A stretch of DNA of 64,000 nucleotides from Chryseobacterium viscerum (GCF_025949665.1 NZ_JAPDFT010000001.1:2418001-2482000), one strand, 5' to 3'; positions 33,644-42,626 are shown, counted from the stretch's first letter. Notes: generated by a model from the letters alone, not told the origin. Translations and numbers: made by a program.

Positions 33644-34681
33644 TCACACCTTCATCTTAATCTTATCTACATTGATGATCTTATATACGAGTTCTCTGAT
33701 CAGTTCCGCTTCCCCCATATTCACAGCTCCAAGCCCCTTTCCTTTCATATCGAATTCCCGTAAAATAGAAATGACTCTTGTGGCATGTTTTAAAGGATAA
33801 AGTCTGGCACTTTCCGCATAATCTTTGATGAAGTAAGGATTTACCCCCATCTGGGATGCAATTGCCTGTGGAGGCTGCCCAGCCATCGTTTGGTAGATAA
33901 TAACGTTTGAAAAGTAATTGTAAAGGCTTGCCAGCATCATTACAAAAGGATTGTTCTTCGGATTCTTTCCCATAAAATGGGCAATTTTAAAGGCTGCATT
34001 GGCGTTTTTGGTTCCTAAAGCCTTTTGAAGTTCAAAAATATTGTATTCTTTACTGATTCCTATATGATTTTCAACAATGGTACCGTCAAGGATTTCTCCT
34101 TCTTTAAGAATGATCTTTAATTTGTTGAGTTCATTGACAATTCTTGACAGGTCGTTACCAAGATATTCTGCCAGAAGATGAGAAATATTGGGCGCAGTAT
34201 TGATCTTAAGTTTTGTACATTCATCTGAAATCCATTTAGGAAGATTGCTTTCCTTTACAGATTCGCTCAGAAAAAGTGCTTTGGCTTTATCTAAAGCTTT
34301 AGCAGCCTTTTTCCGGCTGTCCAGTTTCTTGTGCTTGTGTGCAAAAACCAATACTGTAGAAGGAACAGGGTTTTCTACATAAGATTCTAAAATTCTGTTT
34401 TCTTCTTCATTGAATCGTAAATCCTGAGCTTCTTTCACTATAATCACCTGCTTATCTCCCATCATCGGAAACTGTCTTGCCAGAGAAAGGACTTCCTGAT
34501 AAGAAGTATCTTTTCCGTAGGTAACCGTTTGGTTGAAAGCTTTTTCATCTTCTTCCAAAAAGTTATGTTCAAGGGCTTTCACAGCAACATCAATAAAGTA
34601 GGCTTCTTCTCCGTGGAAAAAATAAATAGGTAAAACTTCTTTATTTTTAATATTTTTGAGGATTAAATCTAATTCTTTCAT
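33644..34681 (-). CDS. holA: DNA polymerase III delta subunit
   Basis: 345 residues, HolA length. IYFFHGEEAYFIDVAVKALEHNFL matches the N-terminal degenerate P-loop domain, and the three-domain layout with ARLYPLKHATRVISILREFDMKGKG at the C-terminus is typical. It opens the beta clamp in the clamp loader. Its ATG is 7 bp from the divergent nuclease-fold gene, an arrangement conserved in related genomes as far as I recall. Confidence 0.93.
   Translation of the reverse strand: MKELDLILKNIKNKEVLPIYFFHGEEAYFIDVAVKALEHNFLEEDEKAFNQTVTYGKDTSYQEVLSLARQFPMMGDKQVIIVKEAQDLRFNEEENRILESYVENPVPSTVLVFAHKHKKLDSRKKAAKALDKAKALFLSESVKESNLPKWISDECTKLKINTAPNISHLLAEYLGNDLSRIVNELNKLKIILKEGEILDGTIVENHIGISKEYNIFELQKALGTKNANAAFKIAHFMGKNPKNNPFVMMLASLYNYFSNVIIYQTMAGQPPQAIASQMGVNPYFIKDYAESARLYPLKHATRVISILREFDMKGKGLGAVNMGEAELIRELVYKIINVDKIKMKV
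34651..34658 (+). promoter_or_regulatory. Candidate promoter -7 element for the nuclease-fold gene, inside holA
   Basis: TATTTTTG fits TAnnTTTG and lies within the first codons of holA, 31 bp before the ATG at 34689. With a 7-bp gap between the two starts there is no other place for it. Confidence 0.35.
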
Positions 34682-34688
34682 CTTATTA

Positions 34689-35120
34689 ATGGAACTTCCA
34701 AAACTGAATTTTCAGGAAACTTTTGATTTTAAATTCAAGAAAGACAAAGATAAGTTTTTTATTTATGATTTGGTTCGTAAAACTTATCTTCTGCTCACTC
34801 CTGAGGAATGGGTAAGGCAGCATTGGATACATTATTACCTTACTGTAAAATCCTATTCCACCTCAGCCCTGATCACCGAAAAAAAGATTGTTCTGAATGG
34901 ACTGACCAAACGTATTGACCTCCTGGTGACCGAGAAAACAGAACCTATAATTCTGATAGAATGCAAAGCACCGCAGATCAAATTAACGGAAAAAACATTC
35001 GAACAGACAGCCAGATATAACTCAATTATCGGAGCCAGGGAAATCATCCTGACCAATGGACTTCAGCATATCAATGCGTATTATAAAGACGGACAGTATC
35101 AGTTTTACAGACCAGAATAA
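34689..35120 (+). CDS. HsdR N-terminal-domain (PD-(D/E)xK nuclease fold) protein
   Basis: 143 residues from ATG 34689; an upstream TTG is rejected because it lies in holA. The core RIDLLVTEKTEPIILIECKAP gives Asp...Glu-x-Lys of the PD-(D/E)xK fold found at the N-terminus of type I restriction subunits (HSDR_N_2). No helicase or methylase part, and no hsdM or hsdS gene is near, so this is not a restriction system. Its constant position next to holA hints at a DNA replication or repair role (inference). Confidence 0.85.
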   Translation: MELPKLNFQETFDFKFKKDKDKFFIYDLVRKTYLLLTPEEWVRQHWIHYYLTVKSYSTSALITEKKIVLNGLTKRIDLLVTEKTEPIILIECKAPQIKLTEKTFEQTARYNSIIGAREIILTNGLQHINAYYKDGQYQFYRPE

Positions 35121-35260
35121 ATAAAGCCTGATTTAAGACTAAATATACAATAAGTAAAAACACAAAACACTCCGTTTTCATAAATTATTACCACTGAAAA
35201 CGTAAAAAGTGGCGAAAATTCATTTTTTTGACGGGGTGATTCACAGCAATATCAATTAAT

Positions 35261-35872
35261 ATGAAAATCAAGAACATTATTTTCGATTTCGGAGGGGTAC
35301 TGATGGATTGGAATCCGAGATATTTTTTCAAAGATTATTTTAACGATAACGAAAAAATGGAATACTTCCTGCAAAATATCGCCCAGGATGAATGGAATGT
35401 AGAACAGGACAGAGGAAGAAGTCTTGCAGAAGGAACAGAAATCCAGGTAAAAAAGTTTCCTGAATGGGAAAAAGAAATCCGGGCTTTCTACGACAACTGG
35501 ACCGTTATGCTGAAAAGTGAGATCCCACAAAATGTAGAAGTGCTGAGAAAACTGAAAAACACGGATTATCACCTGTTCGGACTCACTAACTGGTCTGAAG
35601 AAACCTTCCCTTATGCATTGGAAAACTATGATTTCTTCCAGATATTCGAGGGCAAAATTGTAGTTTCAGGAACCGAAAAGCTTATAAAACCTGATCCTGA
35701 AATTTGGCATGTTCTATTAGAAAGATACAATATCAAGGCTGACGAATCGGTTTTCATTGATGATAATCCGAAGAATATTGAAGTAGCACAGTCTCTGGGT
35801 TTCATTACCATTCAGGTTTTTCCTGATACCGATTTAGCAAAGGAATTGAAGAAATTTGGAATTGACGTTTAA
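35261..35872 (+). CDS. HAD-superfamily hydrolase (subfamily IA)
   Basis: 203 residues. Motif I is FDFGGVLMDWNP (the usual DxD is DFG, with a hydrophobic third position), motif II GLTNWSEET, motif III KLIKPDPEIW, motif IV FIDDNPKNIEVA. DFGG in motif I is seen in many IA-variant-3 members, which include phosphatases and sugar-phosphate enzymes. Substrate unknown. Monocistronic. Confidence 0.9.
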   Translation: MKIKNIIFDFGGVLMDWNPRYFFKDYFNDNEKMEYFLQNIAQDEWNVEQDRGRSLAEGTEIQVKKFPEWEKEIRAFYDNWTVMLKSEIPQNVEVLRKLKNTDYHLFGLTNWSEETFPYALENYDFFQIFEGKIVVSGTEKLIKPDPEIWHVLLERYNIKADESVFIDDNPKNIEVAQSLGFITIQVFPDTDLAKELKKFGIDV

Positions 35873-35935
35873 CTCATTTAAATATTTTCTTAATTTTAAT
35901 CTGTTTTACAATCACTAATTCACAAATAATTAATT

Positions 35936-36679
35936 ATGATACGTTCCATCTTATTAACTACAATGATCATGGCTTCAGGCACCCTATTCAGTCAGAAACT
36001 TAAAACTGTTTCCTATCAGGACGGAGTACAGAAACTGAATGGTTTAATTACCTCCAATGCGGGAAAGAAACTGCCCGGAGTTCTTATTCTCCCAGCCTGG
36101 AAAGGGATTGATGAAGAAGCTAAAACAGCAGCTCTTGAACTAGAAAAACAAGGTTATATTGCCTTTATCGCTGATATTTATGGTGAAGGAAAAATTCCTG
36201 CAGACAATGAATCTGCTGCTAAAAGTTCAGGATACTACAAACAGAATTATAATGAATACCAGAAAAGAATTTCTCTGGCTTTGGAACAGCTGAAGAAAAA
36301 CGGAGCAATTTCTGACAAAACAGCTGTTATTGGCTATTGTTTTGGCGGTACCGGAGCATTAGAATCAGCCAGAGGACATCTGCCAGTTGCAGGAGTGGTT
36401 TCTATCCATGGAAGTCTGGGAAGAGATCAGAGCCGAAAAAATGAAGCATTAACTGCTAAGATCCTGGTAGAAAACCCAGCTGATGACAGAGGAGTAACTC
36501 CAGATGATTACAATAACCTCATCAAAGAGATGAATGAAGGAAATGCCGACTGGCAGATTATCACGTATGCCCATTCTAAACATACCTTCACAGATCCCAA
36601 ATCTCCGGATTATAATGAAACCATGGCCAAAAGAGCATGGAACCACACTCTGATGTTCCTGAAAGAGATTTTGAAATAA
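35936..36679 (+). CDS. Exported dienelactone-hydrolase family protein
   Basis: 247 residues with a signal peptide ending TLFSQ. Alpha/beta fold with nucleophile Cys in GYCFGG (the DLH pattern), acid in ENPADDRGVTPDD and His in AHSKHTFTDP. Cleaves lactones or esters; the periplasmic location is unlike the cytoplasmic ClcD type. Substrate unknown. A terminator follows. Confidence 0.9.
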   Translation: MIRSILLTTMIMASGTLFSQKLKTVSYQDGVQKLNGLITSNAGKKLPGVLILPAWKGIDEEAKTAALELEKQGYIAFIADIYGEGKIPADNESAAKSSGYYKQNYNEYQKRISLALEQLKKNGAISDKTAVIGYCFGGTGALESARGHLPVAGVVSIHGSLGRDQSRKNEALTAKILVENPADDRGVTPDDYNNLIKEMNEGNADWQIITYAHSKHTFTDPKSPDYNETMAKRAWNHTLMFLKEILK

Positions 36680-36684
36680 GCATA

Positions 36685-36722
36685 AAAAAGGCAAATTCGT
36701 GAATTAATGAATTTGCCTTTTT
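36685..36722. terminator. Terminator after dienelactone hydrolase, shared
   Basis: AAAAAGGCAAATTC / GAATTTGCCTTTTT, 14-bp perfect stem with a 10-base loop. The same AAGGCAAAT core recurs at 37266 and in the esterase terminator at 44916. Confidence 0.85.
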
Positions 36723-36743
36723 ACTTTTATATTTTTAGCTTAA

Positions 36744-37124
36744 TTATGGTTTAGCTTGCAGTTCAACGTCATATTTTTTTGGAGAATATTTGGTAAGAGA
36801 ACCTGTTGCAGCATCGATACCAACTCCTATTGCACCACCCAGAATAATATTAAGTAAAGTTACTGCATTAAAGTTTTTTGTCAGCTTCACTTCTTTCTTC
36901 TCAAATCCTTCTTTTTCAAATGCCACCATCTGCTTACCCAAGGCTCTTGGGATTTTAGTTGTACAAGGTGTTGTACATTTTTCTATTCCTTTGTGAAATA
37001 CTTTTGCGCCTTCAGGGCTTGAAGAAAAAGCTATTGAATCCTGAGTTCCTGTAAAAATAGTTGCGCATGAAGTAGTAGAAAGTACGATACCTAGTGACAG
37101 CACAATTGATAATTTGTTTTTCAT
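36744..37124 (-). CDS. Small lipoprotein with PEGA-like domain
   Basis: 126 residues. Lipobox STTSC near residue 20, then a PEGA-like strand set FSSSPEGAKVFHKGIEKCTTPCTTKIPR, a helical hydrophobic segment (LLNIILGGAIGVGIDAATGSL) and a short C-terminal strand. Two cysteines (KCTTPC) could pair. The layout is common for outer-membrane-associated lipoproteins of unknown role. Confidence 0.85.
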   Translation of the reverse strand: MKNKLSIVLSLGIVLSTTSCATIFTGTQDSIAFSSSPEGAKVFHKGIEKCTTPCTTKIPRALGKQMVAFEKEGFEKKEVKLTKNFNAVTLLNIILGGAIGVGIDAATGSLTKYSPKKYDVELQAKP

Positions 37125-37265
37125 GTATTTAATTAGTTCATTTTTTTAAGTCCGCGAACTTACAAAATAATTTAAAACAATTAATATCAATTTTGAAAAA
37201 ACTTTAATAAAATATAGAATTCATGGGCATCTCAAAAAAATAACTCTAATTTAACATCCAATAAA

Positions 37266-37293
37266 AAAAGGCAAATCTATGGATTTGCCTTTT
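37266..37293. terminator. Terminator between convergently arranged units
   Basis: AAAAGGCAAATC / GATTTGCCTTTT, 12-bp stem, 4-base loop; ends the cupin transcript on the minus strand. Confidence 0.8.
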
Positions 37294-37312
37294 CTATTTT
37301 TTAAAAATTTCC

Positions 37313-37684
37313 TTAATCTACTCCTTCCTCTTCCCTGTTGACCAGCTCCATAGAAAATGCTGGCAGACAGATAGCAAGGTATTCGCAAGGTTCTGAAAAT
37401 GGATTCCTGTAGCGGATTCTTGCTCCTTTTTCAATAAGAATACTCTGGCCTTTTTCCAGAGTAACAGTCTCACCATCAATTTCAAATTGTTTTTTTCCTG
37501 AAATAATATACGTAAATTCATCAAATTCAGGTGTCTGGTGTGGCTCGCTCCATTCCGGAGGTGCCACCATATGAGCAATAGAAACATTAGAATTTCCGGT
37601 AGAGTTTCCCCAATGTTCTTCTATCAATTTTCCGTCTGTAGTAGGGACTACAAATGGTGACTGTTGAATTTTATATTTTTTCAT
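37313..37684 (-). CDS. Cupin-domain protein
   Basis: 123 residues, single cupin barrel: EWSEPHQTPEFDEFTYIISGKKQFEIDGE (first half with His and Glu ligands) and GQSILIEKGARIRYRNP (second half). Metal ligands are only partly conserved, so it may be a binding protein rather than an enzyme. Its ATG overlaps the stop of the GNAT gene by 4 bp (ATGA), so the two are coupled. Confidence 0.85.
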   Translation of the reverse strand: MKKYKIQQSPFVVPTTDGKLIEEHWGNSTGNSNVSIAHMVAPPEWSEPHQTPEFDEFTYIISGKKQFEIDGETVTLEKGQSILIEKGARIRYRNPFSEPCEYLAICLPAFSMELVNREEEGVD

Positions 37685-38208
37685 ACCCAGGCTTCTTTTG
37701 TGATTTCATATACAAAATTGGTTCTTGTAGGCTCTGCAAAATAAGCAACTTCTTCTTCAGCAATTTTTTTCCCTCCAAGTCTTTCCAATGCTGTCTGTGA
37801 ACGAAAATTTTCTTTTCCGATATGAAAATGAACCTTATCTACAAACTGGAAGATATAATCAAGCATCAGTTTTTTAACCTGAGGATTGATTCCTTTTCCC
37901 CATGATTTTGTTCCATAGAAAGTATACCCGATGAAAATATGATTGTCTTCTTCATCAAAATCATAATAACGGCTGCTTCCCAATACATCTCCGGAGGCTT
38001 TCTCAATAATTTTGAAAGCACCTTTACTCTCCATAGCTCCAGTAAAAAAGTTTTCAAAAACCTCTTTCTTATAACGGTCTTTGCTTGGGTGTTGTTCCCA
38101 GACTTTGGGATCGGAAGCTACTTCATATAAAGATTCAAAATCCCCTTGCTGCAAGGGAATTAATTGAAATTCTTCATTCTCTAAAACAGGCTGAACAGAA
38201 AAATTCAT
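37681..38208 (-). CDS. GNAT acetyltransferase (RimJ/RimL-like)
   Basis: 175 residues with the RimJ/L layout: ENEEFQLIPLQQGDFESLYEVASDPKVWEQHP at the start, then FIGYTFYGTKSWGKGINPQVKKLMLDYIFQ (acetyl-CoA loop) and SQTALERLGGKKIAEEE. N-alpha-acetyltransferase-like; substrate unknown. Starts 3 bp after the DUF2911 stop and overlaps the cupin gene, forming a three-gene unit. Confidence 0.92.
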   Translation of the reverse strand: MNFSVQPVLENEEFQLIPLQQGDFESLYEVASDPKVWEQHPSKDRYKKEVFENFFTGAMESKGAFKIIEKASGDVLGSSRYYDFDEEDNHIFIGYTFYGTKSWGKGINPQVKKLMLDYIFQFVDKVHFHIGKENFRSQTALERLGGKKIAEEEVAYFAEPTRTNFVYEITKEAWV

Positions 38209-38211
38209 TGT

Positions 38212-38814
38212 TTAGCTCTTTTTAGTAGAATCTGATTCTATTTTCTTGATTTCTTTCAATTTGTCAGAAATCTTAATCACAGTGTCTAATTTTGATGGCT
38301 TCAAAGGAACTTCTGCCTGAGCCATATCCCATTTGATTACCAGGTTTCCTGTGTTCTCGTCTGTAGGATTCAGGGTGATTTCAAACCACTCCTGTTTGTC
38401 TGTCAGTTTATTTACTGGTACGGTAACGTCTACTACATCCTGTTTAGGATCATAAGTATAAGCTCCCCACTGTTGGAAATCTTTATTCAGAATCACTTTC
38501 CATTCTTTTTCTGTAGGAACAATGAATAATCCATAAGTTCCTGCAGGCACCATTTTCCCACCGAAATTAACGGCCTGTCCGAAAGTAATTTTTGTAGACG
38601 AGTTCGCTCCAGCTCTCCAAACCTGACCATAAGGAACCAATTCTCCGAAAATCTTACGCCCTTTCACTCCTGGTCTTCCGTAGTCGATAGAGATCTTGGA
38701 CATTGAAAACTGCTGCTCCACTTTCTGACGCGGGCTTGCTGCCGGCACAGAATAATCCTGGGCAAAACTGAATGCTGAAACTGAAATGCAAACTGCTGCT
38801 AATAACTTTTTCAC
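38212..38814 (-). CDS. Exported DUF2911 protein
   Basis: 200 residues, signal peptide ending SFSFAQ. The DUF2911 signature SPRQKVEQQFSMSKISIDYGRPGVKGRKIFGELVPYGQVWRAGANSSTKITFGQ is clear. Bacteroidota-typical and probably periplasmic; no function known. First gene of the DUF2911-GNAT-cupin unit. Confidence 0.92.
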   Translation of the reverse strand: MKKLLAAVCISVSAFSFAQDYSVPAASPRQKVEQQFSMSKISIDYGRPGVKGRKIFGELVPYGQVWRAGANSSTKITFGQAVNFGGKMVPAGTYGLFIVPTEKEWKVILNKDFQQWGAYTYDPKQDVVDVTVPVNKLTDKQEWFEITLNPTDENTGNLVIKWDMAQAEVPLKPSKLDTVIKISDKLKEIKKIESDSTKKS

Positions 38815-39024
38815 GTGTAAATTTTTGCTTAAAATTACAAAATTCAGAACGAAATATCTTTCCCAAACTTCGTTAATTTTTGTTTTACCGATATTTTTCT
38901 ATTAACATATTATTCCGGCCAAATCCTTTTTTAAAATCAATATCAAGTCATTGAAGATTTTACTTCTTTTTAATCAGTTTTCCTTTTATCAGCTGGATTG
39001 AATGAAAAAATATTAAAAAAAATA

Positions 39025-40068
39025 CTAAAACAAAATAGCCTTTTCCAATTCCAGTAATTTTTGTTTTCTCCAGATTCCTCCGCCATACCCCGTTAACTGT
39101 CCATTACTTCCAATCACACGGTGACAAGGTATTATAATGGATATCTTATTCAGGCCATTGGCATTAGCTACTGCTCTTACAGATTTAGGATTTCCCAGAA
39201 TATCAGCCTGTTCCTGATAGCTTCTTGTTGCTCCGTAAGGAATTTTCTGTAAAATATTCCAGACTTCTTTCTGAAAAGCGGTTCCTACCGGAGAAAGAGG
39301 AACGGTAAATTCGGTTCTTTTTCCTTCAAAGTACTCTTTCAGCTCTTTTTCCAGAGTATCAAAATGTGGATTTTCTCCCTGAATAATATTAGCTTTACAA
39401 TGTTCCGAGATACTTTTCAGCTCTGTGGGAAGCGCTTTTCTGTCAGAAAATTCCAGAAGGCAGATCCCGTGCTCATCGGCACATGCTATCATGGTTCCCA
39501 GCATAGTTTCTATCCTCTTCAGATCAATGATCTTTTCCGTCGTATTATTTTTAGGAGATACCCCAAAAATATTTTTAAAACTCTCATTAAAACCACTCAG
39601 ACTGTCATACCCCGTATCAAATGCTACATCTGTAACCGATTCTCCCTGCTGGAGTTTTTTAAATGCTGTATTAAGTTTTGACATTCTCTGGAAAGCATGA
39701 AAAGTTATTCCATGATGTTTCAGAAACCATCTGCGGACTGTTGCAGGCTCCAATCCTCTTTTTACAAGATCATAATCTTTAAGCTTCAATGTAGGATCAT
39801 TGGTAATTTCCTTCAGTAATTCCTTAATATGCGGTGGTGTTGCGTTGAGATTTTCCAGGGGTCTGCATACTTTACAGGGACGATAGCCTTTTAGCATCGC
39901 ATCTTTGGTATTGGAAAAAAATTCTACATTTTCAAATTTAGGCTTCCGTGCTGTACAGGTAGGTCTGCAAAATATTCCCGTGGTTTTTACGCCCATCCAG
40001 AATATCCCTTCAAATGAAACATCTTTAGTATAAGATGCCTCGTACATTATTTTTTCTGTGAGTTCCAT
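39025..40068 (-). CDS. ada: Ada-type methylphosphotriester/O6-methylguanine repair regulator
   Basis: 347 residues in Ada order: zinc-binding N-terminal domain with FCRPTC (Cys34, Cys38) and PCKVC, an AraC-type HTH (residues about 95-180), and a methyltransferase domain ending in IIPCHRVIGSNG with the acceptor Cys. It repairs methyl phosphotriesters through the zinc-site Cys and then activates genes for alkylation repair. It lies 2 bp after the PEP-mutase-family gene, and its C-terminal part is a near copy of the Ogt encoded at 40934. Confidence 0.93.
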   Translation of the reverse strand: MELTEKIMYEASYTKDVSFEGIFWMGVKTTGIFCRPTCTARKPKFENVEFFSNTKDAMLKGYRPCKVCRPLENLNATPPHIKELLKEITNDPTLKLKDYDLVKRGLEPATVRRWFLKHHGITFHAFQRMSKLNTAFKKLQQGESVTDVAFDTGYDSLSGFNESFKNIFGVSPKNNTTEKIIDLKRIETMLGTMIACADEHGICLLEFSDRKALPTELKSISEHCKANIIQGENPHFDTLEKELKEYFEGKRTEFTVPLSPVGTAFQKEVWNILQKIPYGATRSYQEQADILGNPKSVRAVANANGLNKISIIIPCHRVIGSNGQLTGYGGGIWRKQKLLELEKAILF

Positions 40069-40070
40069 GA

Positions 40071-40835
40071 TTAAATAAACAATGGTGAAAAACTTCTTTC
40101 ATTTGTAATCTTCTGACTTGCTTTTTCAAGCTCTCTGTAGATATGTCTATACATAAAAGCACCTGAAGTAATTCTTTTGACGTCTAGTTTTTTAAGCTTA
40201 TCAAAATCTGGTAAATCAGGAAGACACATTACATTCACAGGAAGAGAAGTAGCTTCTGTAATGGTCCTGATATCATTTTCAGAAGTCATTCCAGGAATAA
40301 AAACGCCATCAGCATTAAGCGCTTCAAACAATTTTATCCTCTCCAGAGTTTCTTCCAGCGCGTTTTCGATATTCAATAAAAAGGGATCCGTGCGTACATT
40401 GATAAAGACTTTATCTCTGCTTTCACCCAGTTTTATAAAAATATCTTTCAGTTTTTCATTAAAAACGTTTCTGTCTGTCAACTTTCGGGTTCCGTCAATA
40501 ACGGATGTATCTTCAATATTAATTCCGGATACTCCTGTTTCTATCAACTTCATGATGTTGGACACTACGGTATCAGTTTCATGACCATATCCGGATTCCA
40601 GATCTACAGATAAAGGAATTGAAACAGAAGCTTTGATCCTTTTAATCATATAAAAATATTCTTCAAAAGTCATCTGTTCTCCGTCCTCATATCCTAAGCT
40701 AAGTGCTACTGCCGAACTTGAGGTTGCCAATGCTTTATACCCCATTTTTTTGTATACTTTTGCACTTTCTACATTCCATACATTACCCAATAGTAATGGT
40801 TCTTCATCATGATGTAACTGTTTAAAACTGATCAT
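40071..40835 (-). CDS. Isocitrate lyase/PEP mutase family protein
   Basis: 254 residues from ATG 40835; the longer frame from 40907 starts with a leader that has no family match. TIM-barrel motifs of the PEP mutase/isocitrate lyase superfamily are present: LGNVWNVESAKVYKKMGYKALATSS, VDLESGYG (metal site), GVSGINIEDTSVIDG, and GVFIPGMTSEND. Such proteins in cytoplasmic clusters of unknown use are common (oxaloacetate hydrolase or carboxyphosphoenolpyruvate-mutase-like reactions). Here it lies between two methyltransferase genes. Confidence 0.88.
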   Translation of the reverse strand: MISFKQLHHDEEPLLLGNVWNVESAKVYKKMGYKALATSSSAVALSLGYEDGEQMTFEEYFYMIKRIKASVSIPLSVDLESGYGHETDTVVSNIMKLIETGVSGINIEDTSVIDGTRKLTDRNVFNEKLKDIFIKLGESRDKVFINVRTDPFLLNIENALEETLERIKLFEALNADGVFIPGMTSENDIRTITEATSLPVNVMCLPDLPDFDKLKKLDVKRITSGAFMYRHIYRELEKASQKITNERSFSPLFI

Positions 40836-40933
40836 AATTTTTTTATTCAAAATTAGAAAGATTGCAGCGTGTTTTACAACCGAAAAATGAACATCTATTT
40901 TTTTCAATAATTTTCTGAATTGGAACTTCAGCT

Positions 40934-41446
40934 TTAAAATAAAATAGCTTTTTCAAGCTCCAGCAGCTTTTGTTTTCTCCAGATACCACCGGCATAACCC
41001 ACCAACTCTCCGTTTGAACCTATCACCCGATGACAGGGGATTAGAATGGCAATTTTATTAATTCCGTTGGCTGTTCCTACGGCACGTATCGCCTTTGGAT
41101 TTCCCAATATTTCTGACTGCTGCTTATACGTTCTTATTTGTCCCATCGGAATTTCACGGAGAAGCTGCCAGACTTTTTCCTGAAACTCTGTTCCTGTAGT
41201 AAACAATGGAACTTCAAAATGACTTCTTTTTCCTTCAAAATATTCTTTCAGTTCTTCTTCCAGCTGTCTGAAATGAGGATGTTCTTTCACTACAATTTCA
41301 GCTTTCAAAACCTTTGATAAAGCCTTCAGTTGTTTTTCAATATTCTTCCGGTCTGTGAATTCCAGCAGACAGATTCCCTGATCTACGGCACAGGCAATCA
41401 TTTCTCCCAGTGGGGTTGATATATTTTTTTGATGTATAATTTCCAT
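40934..41446 (-). CDS. ogt: Methylated-DNA--protein-cysteine methyltransferase
   Basis: 170 residues. LGEMIACAVDQGICLLEF at the start, the HTH around PMGQIRTYKQQSEILGNPKAIRAVGTANG, and the acceptor-Cys motif LIPCHRVIGSNGELVGYAGG. It removes methyl groups from O6-methylguanine by self-methylation. It looks like a duplicate of the Ada C-terminal domain: the last 36 residues differ at four positions. Confidence 0.95.
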   Translation of the reverse strand: MEIIHQKNISTPLGEMIACAVDQGICLLEFTDRKNIEKQLKALSKVLKAEIVVKEHPHFRQLEEELKEYFEGKRSHFEVPLFTTGTEFQEKVWQLLREIPMGQIRTYKQQSEILGNPKAIRAVGTANGINKIAILIPCHRVIGSNGELVGYAGGIWRKQKLLELEKAILF

Positions 41447-41486
41447 TAGTTTAAAATTAAGCTTTTTTGGAAATCATAGCTTCTTT

Positions 41487-42032
41487 TTAATGGGGTAAAA
41501 TTCTTTTTATCTGCCCAATATGTCTTAGATTGTGGTAAATAACAAAACGGAAAGTATCTCCCAGCTTAAGCTTGATCAGCTTTGAAATACTTATACTCGT
41601 TTTTATTTTTTCCAGATCAACATCCTGTGCTGCTTCCAATAATTCAAGCATTCTTTCCTGCTGTTTTATGAATGTATCTACTACATCTTTATTCAATTTG
41701 CTGTGGATAGGATTCATTGTTTTAAGCGTTTTCATCTTATTCAGTTTCTCTTTGGGAAGCATACTTTTTGCAAAATAGTTCCCAAGAATTCCAGGCTTAA
41801 AATAAGGTTGGGGAGACTTCCCGGCAGAAGAAATATTGCGGCTGATTTCAGGAATATAAAAATTTCCGTAGCGATTGAGATGTTCCAGACATTCCAATGT
41901 ACTCCAGCTATCCTGTGAAGTTCTGAAGTTCAGCTCTTCTTCTGTTTTTAGGGTGAGGGTTTGTGCATATTCTAAATGCTGGCTGGTTCTGTCCTTTAAT
42001 TCATTTAATAATGCTAAGGTTGAAATTTTCAT
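41487..42032 (-). CDS. DinB-family protein
   Basis: 181 residues of mostly helical sequence. DSWSTLECLEHLNRYGNFYIPEI contains the first His of the DinB metal site, and RFVIYHNLRHIGQIKRILPH has the H-x3-H pair at the C-terminus. DinB proteins are four-helix bundles, some being thiol S-transferases acting on toxins; others have unknown roles. The alkylation-repair neighbourhood fits such a detoxifying role. Confidence 0.88.
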   Translation of the reverse strand: MKISTLALLNELKDRTSQHLEYAQTLTLKTEEELNFRTSQDSWSTLECLEHLNRYGNFYIPEISRNISSAGKSPQPYFKPGILGNYFAKSMLPKEKLNKMKTLKTMNPIHSKLNKDVVDTFIKQQERMLELLEAAQDVDLEKIKTSISISKLIKLKLGDTFRFVIYHNLRHIGQIKRILPH

Positions 42033-42085
42033 TACGTTTTTTATGCAAATATCCTGAACAGATCATTCTTAAATCTTGACTGAAC

Positions 42086-42604
42086 TCAAGATTTTTTAAG
42101 CCTTGATAAAGTTTCCGGCGACATCCTCAGATAATTGGCAATGTATTTATTGGGAACTTCCTGAAACAGCCTCGGACTTCGTTTTAAAACCCTCTCAAAA
42201 CGTTCTCCCGGAGCATTGATGAGTAAATCTTTTTCCCTTTCGAGCTGCTGCAATACCAGATCTTCCAGAATATCCATCCAAAATTTCAAATGTTCTTCAC
42301 TGGATTGTATAAACTCATAAAAATCCTTTTTTGAAGCTATTCTTACTGTTGTTTTCTTAATCGCCTGAATATAAAGATCTGAAGGTTTTCCCGATAAAAA
42401 GGAATCCAGACTGACAATAATATTTCCGGTGTATCCGAAACGAATAATCCTTTCTTCATTTTCATCCATCATAAAGATCCGGACACTGCCGTTTTCAATA
42501 AAATAAATAGAGGTATCAGTACTGTCCGAAATCTTCAGGAACTCATTTCTTTTGAATTCTTTCTTCTCCCAATAGATACCGCTTTGAAGCAATTGTTCAA
42601 CCAT
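42086..42604 (-). CDS. Crp/Fnr-family regulator (third paralog in window)
   Basis: 172 residues, shorter than classical Crp. A beta-roll domain (about 20-110) with SIYFIENGSVRIFMMDENEER and a C-terminal HTH ending RMSPETLSRLKKS. Here the recognition helix has PE rather than RE, so the DNA site is probably not TGTGA. It is the first gene of the repair cluster by strand, so it may control the genes that follow. A -7 element lies at 42627. Confidence 0.9.
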   Translation of the reverse strand: MVEQLLQSGIYWEKKEFKRNEFLKISDSTDTSIYFIENGSVRIFMMDENEERIIRFGYTGNIIVSLDSFLSGKPSDLYIQAIKKTTVRIASKKDFYEFIQSSEEHLKFWMDILEDLVLQQLEREKDLLINAPGERFERVLKRSPRLFQEVPNKYIANYLRMSPETLSRLKKS

Positions 42605-42626
42605 TTCATTTTATTATTTGCTTTTC

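Noticed and set aside
34656..34688. A TTG start for the HsdR-N-like gene
   Set aside because: It would overlap holA and the added residues have no family match; ATG 34689 is preferred.
34689..35120. A type I restriction system
   Set aside because: Only an N-terminal nuclease-fold domain is present; no helicase, methylase or specificity gene is near.
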